Made by a program: the position numbers and the translations under genes | Shown: positions 32,409 to 39,596 of the stretch, in pieces | How positions within the stretch are numbered: position 1 is the stretch's first letter | How the letters are laid out: every line of letters begins with the position of its first letter | Source of the DNA: an uncultured Prevotellaceae bacterium | Lineage (GTDB): Bacteria; Bacteroidota; Bacteroidia; Bacteroidales; Bacteroidaceae | Direction: 5' to 3' | DNA: 41,586 nucleotides | NCBI GenBank assembly: GCA_900316445.1 | Contig: ONCZ01000068.1 | Location: 1 to 41,586, forward strand | The notes under the pieces: generated by a model | Seen by the model: the letters and a program-made list of their open reading frames with translations, nothing else | Told to the model about the DNA's origin: nothing | Database searches by the model: none

Positions 32409-33806
32409 TCACAAGTCTCTTCCCGGCTTAAGTTGTTCTGCATCGTCGAACGTGAGGATGGCATTGCAGAGCGTGGCTGCCAGGTTCGAGCCTCCCTTCC
32501 TACCCTCAACAATTATCTTGGGGATGTCCTTGAAGGGTTTCACCATGTGTTTCGACTCCCTGACATGCACAAAGCCCACAGGTGCTGCGATGATACCGGC
32601 AGGACGGGCCTTGCCCTTGCGGATCAGATCGCAGAGTTCCATCAGCGCCGTGGGGGCATTGCCGAAGGCAAAGAGTGCATCGGGGTGTTCCTCGACGGCG
32701 AGACGGATGCCAGCCTGAGTACGGGTGATGTTCTCATTGACCATTTCTGATACACGAGGGTCTGAGAGATAGCATTTGGCCTCGATGCCCAGACGCTGCA
32801 AGGCTCCCTTGCGGATGCCGCTCGTCACCATCGTCACGTCTGTCACGATTGTTTTCAGCGTGCCGTCCTTCACCTTATTATATAATGTCTCTACAGCCTT
32901 CGGATCAGTATAGAGGATATTCTCCATATCGAAGTCGGCAGTAGTGTGGATGGCATGCAGCAAAGCCCATTTGTGGCCGAGAGGATAATCTTTCCCATGA
33001 AGTTCCCCTGCGATGGTACGGAATGACTCCATCATGATCTCCTGACCTATTTTTGTGCCGCCGTCAGCCTTCTCACGATAATATCCACGAGGGGTGATGA
33101 TCTTCCCGTCGGCCACGTACGACTGCGAATTGCCAATGAGGATGACTGTAAACATATCCACGTCCTCAGGGTCGAAATCGGCAAGGGTTGTGATCCTTAC
33201 CTCCTGCTCCTCACGCCCTGCCTGACGGACATAGCCCACAGGGGTATCTGCAGAGCGACCATTCAAGAACAGTTCCTGCAAGCGATAGAGCTGCCAATAG
33301 CGGCCATGTGACTTAGGGTTATAGACGGCCGTGACGAAATCACCCTCGGCAGCAGCCTTGATGCGGCGCTCGATCACCTCCCAGGGCGTCATCAGGTCTG
33401 ACAGGGAGATGATACACACGTCGTGACCGATGGGAGCCCCCAGCAATGAAGCTGCCTTCTGGAAAGCCGAGATGCCCGGCAAGGTGATAATTTCGATATC
33501 AGACACCCTTTCCTGTTTCATCTCGTAGATGAGTGGCGCCATTCCGTATAGCCCGGCATCGCCAGAAGAGATCACCACGACGGTCTTCCCCTGTTCTGCC
33601 AGCAGAAACGCCTGCTCAGCCCGCTCACGTTCCTTCTTCATACCAGTGTCGATACACTCACACCCCTCCTTCACATACGCCTCGATAAATTGGAAATAGT
33701 ACTTATATCCAACTATCGCATCCGCCTGCCGCACTGCCTCCAGCACGGCAGGCGTGATGTCCTCTTTACTGCCAGGCCCTATGCCCGCCACGATGATCTT
33801 TCCCAT
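32409..33806 (-). CDS. cbiH-cbiC: Fused precorrin-3B C17-methyltransferase / precorrin-8X methylmutase (CbiH-CbiC)
   Basis: The 465-residue N-terminal part (about 1-245) is CbiH/CobJ: IIVAGIGPGSKEDITPAV, SSGDAGLYGMAP, TLPGISAFQKAASLLGAP, TAVYNPKSHGR, VILIGNSQSYV; it contracts the ring while methylating C-17. The C-terminal part is CbiC/CobH (QEIMMESFRTI, HTTADFDMENILY, TDVTMVTSGIRKG, FGNAPTAL, PVGFVHVRESK), which moves the methyl from C-11 to C-12. ATG 33806 gives the family start (MGKIIVAGIG). It is the first gene of the ring-building operon, with the promoter just upstream. No repeat is inserted in this gene, unlike its three downstream partners. Confidence 0.94.
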   Translation of the reverse strand: MGKIIVAGIGPGSKEDITPAVLEAVRQADAIVGYKYYFQFIEAYVKEGCECIDTGMKKERERAEQAFLLAEQGKTVVVISSGDAGLYGMAPLIYEMKQERVSDIEIITLPGISAFQKAASLLGAPIGHDVCIISLSDLMTPWEVIERRIKAAAEGDFVTAVYNPKSHGRYWQLYRLQELFLNGRSADTPVGYVRQAGREEQEVRITTLADFDPEDVDMFTVILIGNSQSYVADGKIITPRGYYREKADGGTKIGQEIMMESFRTIAGELHGKDYPLGHKWALLHAIHTTADFDMENILYTDPKAVETLYNKVKDGTLKTIVTDVTMVTSGIRKGALQRLGIEAKCYLSDPRVSEMVNENITRTQAGIRLAVEEHPDALFAFGNAPTALMELCDLIRKGKARPAGIIAAPVGFVHVRESKHMVKPFKDIPKIIVEGRKGGSNLAATLCNAILTFDDAEQLKPGRDL

Positions 33807-33814
33807 ATCAACTG

Positions 33815-33848
33815 CAAAGATACACAATAATCCCCTATTTCCTGCAAA
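33815..33848 (-). promoter_or_regulatory. Promoter of the corrin-ring operon
   Basis: On the minus strand TTTG (33845-33848) and TATCTTTG (33815-33822) are 22 bp apart. The ATG of cbiH-cbiC lies 8 bp beyond, leaving almost no leader and no room for a riboswitch. Confidence 0.65.
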
Positions 33849-33868
33849 ATCGCAACCAACATTAACAA

Positions 33869-36049
33869 TTAGTTGATACTTATCACAACCTTAAACGTGA
33901 TGTTGCGCCCCATGTTGTAGACACCACGACGGCCAGTGACGACGTTCACATCGGCATACTTCAGTCGGCTCAGGTGGTTCTGGTAGGCCTTGTCCAGCAG
34001 GTTGTCAGCGGTGATGTGGAATTCTGCGACCTTCTTGCCACGCCACTGGATATCTGTTCCTGCCGAGAGTGAGAGCAGGGCATAGCCGGGCGTCTCGGTC
34101 TCTGTGTCGTCGGCACGGTAGATGTGTGTCTGCCTCAGATAGCAGTCAAGCCCGACGGCGACGTAGAGATTGTTGAAGGGTGAGCGGTGGGTGGCATCCG
34201 TGGTATGATGATGATTGACGGTGGTATGCGAATGGTGGAAGAGTTCCCATTTCAGTTCCGATGACCATTTTGGGGCAGGCGTGAAGGGGAGGTACTTGTC
34301 TTGAGAGGTGAGAGGTGAGAGGTAAGAGGTGAGTTGGGCATCGACATACGAGAACGCGTTGGAGAAATGCACAGAATGCACGGGGTGGAAGTCCACGCCA
34401 GCCTCGAAGCCCAGCAGACGGGCATCGCCCTGCGTATAGACATAGACCGGATAGTCCATTCTCTCACCTCTCACCTCTTGCCCCTCACCTCTAATAAATA
34501 TGTAGTTGTCGATGCGGTTGGCAAAGAGCGCCAGCTGTGCAGAGACGTAGCGCGAGGTGAAGTCGAGTCCGAGGTCGGCCTGCAGACTGTATTCGGCCTT
34601 CAGCTGCCGGTTGCCCAACTCATAGCGAAGCGAGCCCTCATGAACGCCGTTCGATGCCAATTCGCTCATGTTGGGTGTCCGGAAGCCACGGGCAAGGTTC
34701 AGGCGCAGATTGAAGTGGTCGCTGATGTTGCAGACGGCACCGATGCTGCCCGTCACGCCATTGAAGTGACGCGTGAAATCCTCAAAGCGCATCTCACCAT
34801 CCTCCATCAACTCATATCCGTGCAGCCGCCGGTGGTCATAGCGCAGCCCTCCGCTGAGTGTCCAGCGGTCGCCAAAGGCTTTTGTGGCTGTGGCATAGAG
34901 ACCGAAGTCAAAGAGCCGGTAGTCGGGAATCAAGTATTCCTCGCCCTCGTTGCCCGATTTCTGATACATACCGCCGATGCCCGTTGAGAGTTTCCATCCG
35001 TTCCACTCGTTGGTGATGTAGCGCAGGTCGTAGGTCAGCGTGTGCAGTTTGAAATACAGTTCGTAGTCATCCTCACTCTCCTCGAACTCCTGGCGGCGGT
35101 TCTGCTGATAGCCGATGATGGCTTTCAGACAGCCCGACGAGAGATTCAGCGCGTTATCCCACACGGCCTTGTAGTGCTTCACCTGCTGGAAGGGCAGCGA
35201 CTTGCCGTACTGGTGTCCCGTCCAGCCCTCTTCACGCTCCAGTTCTCCCGTCTCCGTGTCACGCTCACCCTCCACGATACTCGGCGTCAGGTGATAGGCA
35301 GTCCACGTGAGCCGAGAGTGTCCCCACACCTTATTAATACCCAGCATCAGGCGGCCTGCACGCTCGCTGAACTGCGAGCCCGGCACATAGTCATCATACT
35401 TATTCTGATAGGCATGCGCCATCTTGTCGCTGTAGCGGGCGTCCCACACGAAGCCCTTTTGGTTGCCCGCCATCTGCAGCGAGTAATGAAAGAGGCCGTT
35501 GTTGGTCTGATACTCCGTGCTGATATTGCCTTTCAGCTCTCCCTCAGCCAGCGTAGGCTGTGCGTGCAGGATCACCACGCCCGCCATCGCATCCGATCCG
35601 TACATCAGCGAGGCGGGACCCTTCAGGATTTCTACCGAGCCGACGCTGCTGCCATCGACCTCCACGCCGTGTTCATCGCCCCACTGCTGTCCTTCCTGCC
35701 TCACACCTTCGCTCATCACCACCACGCGGTTGTAGCCCAGCCCGCGGATGATGGGTTTCGAGATGCTGCCGCCCGTGGTCAGCTGGCTGACACCCGGCTG
35801 GTGGGCGATGGCATCGATGATGTTTGTCGAGGCTGTGGCCCGCAGCGTCTGGGGCGAGATGATTGATACGGGTGCCGTAGCGTGCTTCAGTTTTGTATCG
35901 CCCGTCACGCCCGTCACCGTCAGTTCGTTCAGTTGCAGATGGCGGAAAAACACATCCGTCGAGTCCTCCGCATGATGATGTCTTAAACTATCTTGGGCTG
36001 CCGCTGCCGTGCATATACACAGCAACAGCAGAATGCATTTTGTCTTCAT
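33869..36049 (-). CDS. TonB-dependent receptor with His-rich segments (metal receptor candidate)
   Basis: The 726-residue receptor starts MKTKCILLLLCICTAAAAQ (signal peptide); an upstream ATG at 36100 is possible. Just after it is HHHAEDSTDVFF; the plug has LNELTVTG, KPIIRGLGYNRVVVMSEGVR, WGDEHGVE and GPASLMYGSDAMAGV. The barrel has another His-rich loop (HHSHTTVNHHHTTDATH). IRGLG and WGDEHG-type plugs with His-rich loops occur in ZnuD-like zinc receptors and similar metal receptors, so zinc or cobalt is a reasonable guess; the neighbouring cobalt-dependent pathway fits cobalt, but this is inference. Two heptamer arrays are in frame. Confidence 0.85.
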   Translation of the reverse strand: MKTKCILLLLCICTAAAAQDSLRHHHAEDSTDVFFRHLQLNELTVTGVTGDTKLKHATAPVSIISPQTLRATASTNIIDAIAHQPGVSQLTTGGSISKPIIRGLGYNRVVVMSEGVRQEGQQWGDEHGVEVDGSSVGSVEILKGPASLMYGSDAMAGVVILHAQPTLAEGELKGNISTEYQTNNGLFHYSLQMAGNQKGFVWDARYSDKMAHAYQNKYDDYVPGSQFSERAGRLMLGINKVWGHSRLTWTAYHLTPSIVEGERDTETGELEREEGWTGHQYGKSLPFQQVKHYKAVWDNALNLSSGCLKAIIGYQQNRRQEFEESEDDYELYFKLHTLTYDLRYITNEWNGWKLSTGIGGMYQKSGNEGEEYLIPDYRLFDFGLYATATKAFGDRWTLSGGLRYDHRRLHGYELMEDGEMRFEDFTRHFNGVTGSIGAVCNISDHFNLRLNLARGFRTPNMSELASNGVHEGSLRYELGNRQLKAEYSLQADLGLDFTSRYVSAQLALFANRIDNYIFIRGEGQEVRGERMDYPVYVYTQGDARLLGFEAGVDFHPVHSVHFSNAFSYVDAQLTSYLSPLTSQDKYLPFTPAPKWSSELKWELFHHSHTTVNHHHTTDATHRSPFNNLYVAVGLDCYLRQTHIYRADDTETETPGYALLSLSAGTDIQWRGKKVAEFHITADNLLDKAYQNHLSRLKYADVNVVTGRRGVYNMGRNITFKVVISIN
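34304..34331. repeat. Heptanucleotide array in the TonB receptor (AGAGGTG x4)
   Basis: AGAGGTG, AGAGGTG, AGAGGTA, AGAGGTG; same unit and same coding orientation as the array in cobT. Encodes LTSYLSPLTSQ. Confidence 0.88.
34461..34495. repeat. Heptanucleotide array in the TonB receptor, opposite orientation (CTCTCAC x4-5)
   Basis: CTCTCAC, CTCTCAC, CTCTTGC, CCCTCAC, CTCTAAT: the same unit family as at 34304 but inverted. In this orientation intact units would give TGA in one phase; the units in that phase are the changed ones (GGGCAA and AGAATG instead of AGGTGA). Encodes RGEGQEVRGERM. Confidence 0.85.
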
Positions 36050-36105
36050 TAATACTGCCAACAAAACGCATGCAGATAGTTGTCTCCGAATTGCTTTCAC
36101 GGCCG

Positions 36106-36113
36106 CAAAGATA
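36106..36113 (-). promoter_or_regulatory. -7 promoter element for the His-rich receptor
   Basis: TATCTTTG on the minus strand, 57 bp before ATG 36049 and 6 bp before ATG 36100. The -33 box is weak. The longer leader favours ATG 36049. Confidence 0.5.
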
Positions 36114-36230
36114 CGAAGATTACTGCGAAACCTTACAGCTTATGGCAGGAAACCGTCATTATTTAACTTTCTGTAAGAATACTCTTCGTGCATCGTGTGT
36201 GCGGGAAGCCGTGCATTATTCACTTTATAT

Positions 36231-36857
36231 CTATTCCCCGACCTTTACAACCAGCGACATGTCGCAGTTGCGCAGGATCTCGACCATACGCTCCTCGTCG
36301 AACGAGATGCAGCCGCCGGTATAGGGCTTGGAGCCTTTCACATGGATGAAAATGGCACTGCCATTGGGATAGATGCACTCTTTGTTGAAGTCGGTGGCGA
36401 TACCATAGTTATACTGCGGCTGATAGGAGTACATCTCCTCACCGCCACACTTATGGTGTACGGCGGCGGTGTCGATAATCTGGTTGTAGTACTCGCAGTT
36501 GTCGTCGCAGGCATAGGTGCTTGGCGTCACGTTGATATAGGGCATTTTGGTGCCTGGATTAGGTTTGATGCCGAAGGCACTCAGGGGGCGGAGTGTGCCG
36601 ACGGGTGTCTTGCCGTCTCCTTCACCCGTCTTGCCGAGACCATTCTTGCCGACATATACGTCGGTGACGAACAGCACCTTGCCGTCAACGGTCAGCCGGG
36701 CCTTGCCCTCGCTGCCATGCACGTCATACACTTCGAGCAACTGCCCATGCCCGGCGGGGCCTACACTATTGTCACTGTTGCTTGAGCAGGAAACCATTGC
36801 CGCGCTCAGGCCGCTTGTCAGGGTGGCGGCCAACACCCATTGAATCATTTGTCTCAT
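36231..36857 (-). CDS. L,D-transpeptidase-like (YkuD-fold) lipoprotein
   Basis: The 208-residue protein has a lipoprotein signal (SAAMVSCSS). The catalytic pattern is HVKGSKPYTGGCISF with His172 and nucleophile Cys183, as in YkuD-fold enzymes that cross-link peptidoglycan or attach proteins to it. Extra Cys pairs (YACDDNCEYY) may form a disulfide. It lies 12 bp upstream of nothing else on its 3' side and is 12 bp downstream of the M23 peptidase gene, so the two cell-wall enzymes are probably co-transcribed. Substrate specificity is not determinable from sequence. Confidence 0.85.
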   Translation of the reverse strand: MRQMIQWVLAATLTSGLSAAMVSCSSNSDNSVGPAGHGQLLEVYDVHGSEGKARLTVDGKVLFVTDVYVGKNGLGKTGEGDGKTPVGTLRPLSAFGIKPNPGTKMPYINVTPSTYACDDNCEYYNQIIDTAAVHHKCGGEEMYSYQPQYNYGIATDFNKECIYPNGSAIFIHVKGSKPYTGGCISFDEERMVEILRNCDMSLVVKVGE

Positions 36858-36869
36858 ATTGTTTGCTAT

Positions 36870-37376
36870 TTAGCGTTTACGTAAAGTGTGATTGCTCAGA
36901 TCGAAGTAGTTGGCAGGGTTCTGAGGTTTGCCGTTCACGCGGGTCTCAAAGTGCAGGTGAGGCGTAGTGGCGCGGCCTGTCTGTCCGACGAGGGCTATCA
37001 CTTGCCCAGCCTTCACACGCTGGCCTACCTTGACCATGTTCTTGGAATTATGGCCGTAATAGGTCTCCAGCCCGTTGGCGTGCTTGATGCGTATCAGGTT
37101 GCCATAGCCGTGGAACCTGCCAGAGAACACCACCTCGCCGTCGAAGGCAGCATAGATTTTGTCCTTGGCCTTCGTCTTAAGGTCGACACCCGTATGCTGC
37201 CGTCCGCCACGCTGACCATAAGGGCTGATAACCTTAGCACCAGGTAAAGGGAAGCTCCATTGGTTGGAGACGGTTGTTTCTGTTTCCGACGGATATACTT
37301 TGCGCGAGCAGCCTGTCATTAACATCAGTCCCCCCACAAAGAGGACGGTCACAAGCAGTTGAATGATTTGTTTCAT
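36870..37376 (-). CDS. M23-family peptidoglycan endopeptidase lipoprotein
   Basis: The 168-residue protein has a lipobox LMTGC (Cys23). The LytM/M23 zinc site is complete: HTGVDLKTK (His61, Asp65) and HLHFE (His140 and His142). No LysM or coiled coil is present; it is a minimal endopeptidase that would cut peptide cross-links in the periplasm. It forms a small cell-wall group with the L,D-transpeptidase gene next door. Confidence 0.9.
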   Translation of the reverse strand: MKQIIQLLVTVLFVGGLMLMTGCSRKVYPSETETTVSNQWSFPLPGAKVISPYGQRGGRQHTGVDLKTKAKDKIYAAFDGEVVFSGRFHGYGNLIRIKHANGLETYYGHNSKNMVKVGQRVKAGQVIALVGQTGRATTPHLHFETRVNGKPQNPANYFDLSNHTLRKR

Positions 37377-37392
37377 ACCACTAATTAATATG

Positions 37393-38499
37393 TTATAGTC
37401 TCATGCCGATGAAGGCCTTGACGGTCCAGTCGGTCAGTTTGAGAGTGGTGTTATTATTGTTTGAACGAAAACGGTGGACTTGTCCAGTGGCCCCTACATA
37501 CCAGTCACGCCAGCAATAGGAGGCTGCCATACGCAAATCGAGGTTCAGACGGACGCCACCGTTGAGGGTCTCTTCGCCGTCAGGGCGCATCGTGATGGCA
37601 GCGAGATAGCTTTCAACGTCCATAACATCGTATTCTCCGTCTTTTGGAAGGATAATCTCATAGCGTGATGACTTCACTTTGTTGATCAGGGTAAGCACAG
37701 GCATAGCCACCACGTTGAATACCAAGCCACGGGCTGGCACCCAATTGTAGGTATAGCCCAGACCGATGCTGCCCTGATAGACCCTCATCAGTCCCACATT
37801 GCCGGCATTCTTGATGAAAAAGAAGTTCCGCGGATTGTCGTAGTCGAGTTTCTGATAGTAGTACATGATGCCGGCGATGAGCGATCCCGCAGAGCGCAGT
37901 TGGGTGGTGGACTGGTCGTAGGCGGCCAGCAGGGAGAAGCGCTTCTTGTTGAATACCCAATAACCGTCGAATGCAAGCGAGCCGATCTTCATCGGTCTGC
38001 TCAGGAACATGTTGAGGAAATCCTCTGTCAACTCACCGCTCTCACTGATGATGCCATCGGTTCCCGAAAAGGAAGCATTTGGGTTTTTGAACGAGAAACG
38101 GTTGATGCGGAGGTTGATGCCGTAACTTGGCGACACCATATTCATGGAGAAACTGAAACCATCGTTGCCCGACAGTGCCAAGGAGTAGCCTGCACCATAG
38201 CCGCGATAGCCCGCCCAAAGACCGATCGAGGTGGATACAGGAGGCTTGATCTGCATTTCGCAGGTAAAATTGCCGTCTGTGGTAGACACATCCAGGTTCA
38301 GTTTGTCGATGTTGGAATTGAGCACAATGGCCCAGGGCTTGTCGGGCTGGGTGATGTAGGCTGGATCGACGCCCTTCACGTTAGAAGAGTCCAGATAGGC
38401 CACGACGCTTTTCCAGAAGCTCTTCTTCTGTGCCAAACCCTCGCCTGCAAAACTGCAGACGAGGGCAACTGTGATCATCCACCGCAGATGTCTTCTCAT
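37393..38499 (-). CDS. DUF4421 family outer-membrane barrel protein
   Basis: The 368-residue protein has a signal peptide ending GEGLAQ and an alternating, Gly/aromatic-rich sequence typical of a beta barrel (GLWAGYRGYGAGYSLALSG, SMNMVSPSYGINLRI), ending ...TVKAFIGMRL. This matches DUF4421, a Bacteroidetes family of unknown function. It ends 17 bp from the M23 gene and begins 4 bp from the stop of the upstream barrel protein, suggesting one operon of envelope genes. Confidence 0.82.
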   Translation of the reverse strand: MRRHLRWMITVALVCSFAGEGLAQKKSFWKSVVAYLDSSNVKGVDPAYITQPDKPWAIVLNSNIDKLNLDVSTTDGNFTCEMQIKPPVSTSIGLWAGYRGYGAGYSLALSGNDGFSFSMNMVSPSYGINLRINRFSFKNPNASFSGTDGIISESGELTEDFLNMFLSRPMKIGSLAFDGYWVFNKKRFSLLAAYDQSTTQLRSAGSLIAGIMYYYQKLDYDNPRNFFFIKNAGNVGLMRVYQGSIGLGYTYNWVPARGLVFNVVAMPVLTLINKVKSSRYEIILPKDGEYDVMDVESYLAAITMRPDGEETLNGGVRLNLDLRMAASYCWRDWYVGATGQVHRFRSNNNNTTLKLTDWTVKAFIGMRL

Positions 38500-38502
38500 G
38501 TC

Positions 38503-39117
38503 TTAGAAGAAATATGTAGCGGAAATCTGCCAAGTGCTCGACTTGGGCTTGAGTTCGTTGTTATTGGCCTTTGCCTTGTCAATCTCTGCTTCCAATTCAC
38601 CAGTCTTAGAAATGCCGAGACTGTAGACGACACCCAGTTCAAAGTGCTTGGACAACATGGCACCGGCGCCGAAGTTCCAGTTGAACATCGACTTCTTCAT
38701 CTCGAAGGTGTTCTTGTAGGTACTCGTATCGTTCCAGGTGAACTCACTGTCGCCGACATTAAATCCGAACTGCGGCCCAGTAGCCAGATAGATGCCTGCA
38801 ACCTCGTTGAGCTTAAGGTTCACGCGGAGGTCGATAGGGATGATGATACTCTGACGCTTGATCTTCTCGCCATCCACCTTGCTATTGGCCTGCTCATACA
38901 TGATAGATCCCTGTACACCGAGGAACGGCAGGAAGTCAATCTTCAGCGTCGGACCGATAAAAAAACCAACGCCAGACTCCGACTTGACGGCGTCATCGTC
39001 GATGCTCATCTTGGTAAAGTTTACACCGCCCTTCACACCGAATGCGATTCCCTGGGCATTAGCAGGCATCACGACGAACATGGCCATGACTACCATAGAG
39101 ATAATAGTTTTCTTCAT
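38503..39117 (-). CDS. PorT-like small outer-membrane beta-barrel protein
   Basis: The 204-residue protein has a signal peptide (MFVVMPANAQG) and an eight-stranded barrel pattern: GIAFGVKGGVNFTKMSID near the start, VGFFIGPTLKIDFLPFLGVQ, DLRVNLKL, GIYLATGPQFGFNVG, and a final aromatic residue (QISATYFF). This is the PorT/outer-membrane porin-family barrel common in Bacteroidales. Function unknown. It is first in the envelope gene set running to 36231; no clear promoter was identified. Confidence 0.85.
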   Translation of the reverse strand: MKKTIISMVVMAMFVVMPANAQGIAFGVKGGVNFTKMSIDDDAVKSESGVGFFIGPTLKIDFLPFLGVQGSIMYEQANSKVDGEKIKRQSIIIPIDLRVNLKLNEVAGIYLATGPQFGFNVGDSEFTWNDTSTYKNTFEMKKSMFNWNFGAGAMLSKHFELGVVYSLGISKTGELEAEIDKAKANNNELKPKSSTWQISATYFF

Positions 39118-39181
39118 TGTTGTGTTGTTTTAATGTTAATAAATAATATACTTATACTCCCTTAGATGATAATATTCTGAC

Positions 39182-39547
39182 TTAGTCATCCACATCGGAT
39201 ACCAAACCTGCACGATATTCCATCGGTGTAACACCGTAACAACGTTTGAACTGCTCGCGCAGATTAGGAGCAGTGAACCCTACTTGACGAGCCACCTCGG
39301 TGATAGTCATCTCTGGGTGGTCAGTAAGGAGCACGTAAGCTTCCTCCATACGGATGGCATTGATGTACTGAGGGAAGGACATACCGTCGGCATAGGCCGA
39401 CAGCAGGTCGTTCAAACGGTGACGACCAATGCCGAAGCGCCTCATGATGTCTTCGCGCATCAAGTCAATGTCAGCATAAAGCCGTTCCTTACGGTGTGCA
39501 AAGATACGGAAAAAAGGAATGATAAAGCCCAAAAGCAATGCACGCAT
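39182..39547 (-). CDS. Stand-alone AraC-type HTH protein, probably a truncated regulator
   Basis: The 121-residue protein begins with a hydrophobic stretch (LLLGFIIPFF) and then an AraC-type DNA-binding domain: RRFGIGRHRLNDLLSAYADG, MTITEVARQVGFTAPNLREQFKRCYG. It matches the C-terminal end of the 602-residue regulator next to it almost motif for motif, so it looks like a duplicate of the last exported helix plus HTH, without the sensor part. A TATCTTTG element lies inside the frame at 39499-39506, so a shorter product is possible. The ATG lies in a 15-bp inverted repeat. It could act as a competitor or autoregulator of its larger neighbour. Confidence 0.7.
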   Translation of the reverse strand: MRALLLGFIIPFFRIFAHRKERLYADIDLMREDIMRRFGIGRHRLNDLLSAYADGMSFPQYINAIRMEEAYVLLTDHPEMTITEVARQVGFTAPNLREQFKRCYGVTPMEYRAGLVSDVDD

Positions 39548-39573
39548 TTGGGATATGACCCAAATACGTGCAT
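39538..39573. promoter_or_regulatory. 15-bp inverted repeat over the start codon of the AraC-type gene
   Basis: ATGCACGCATTTGGG and CCCAAATACGTGCAT pair with one mismatch around a 6-nt loop. The start codon (39547) is inside one arm. It may be an operator for the regulators or an mRNA hairpin hiding the start. Confidence 0.6.
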
Positions 39574-39596
39574 CGGAAACGGGACTCTAAAGCAAA

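Noticed and set aside
33869-36049. Assigning this receptor as a corrinoid receptor
   Set aside because: Its plug and His-rich loops differ from the two riboswitch-linked receptors; a metal receptor is more likely.
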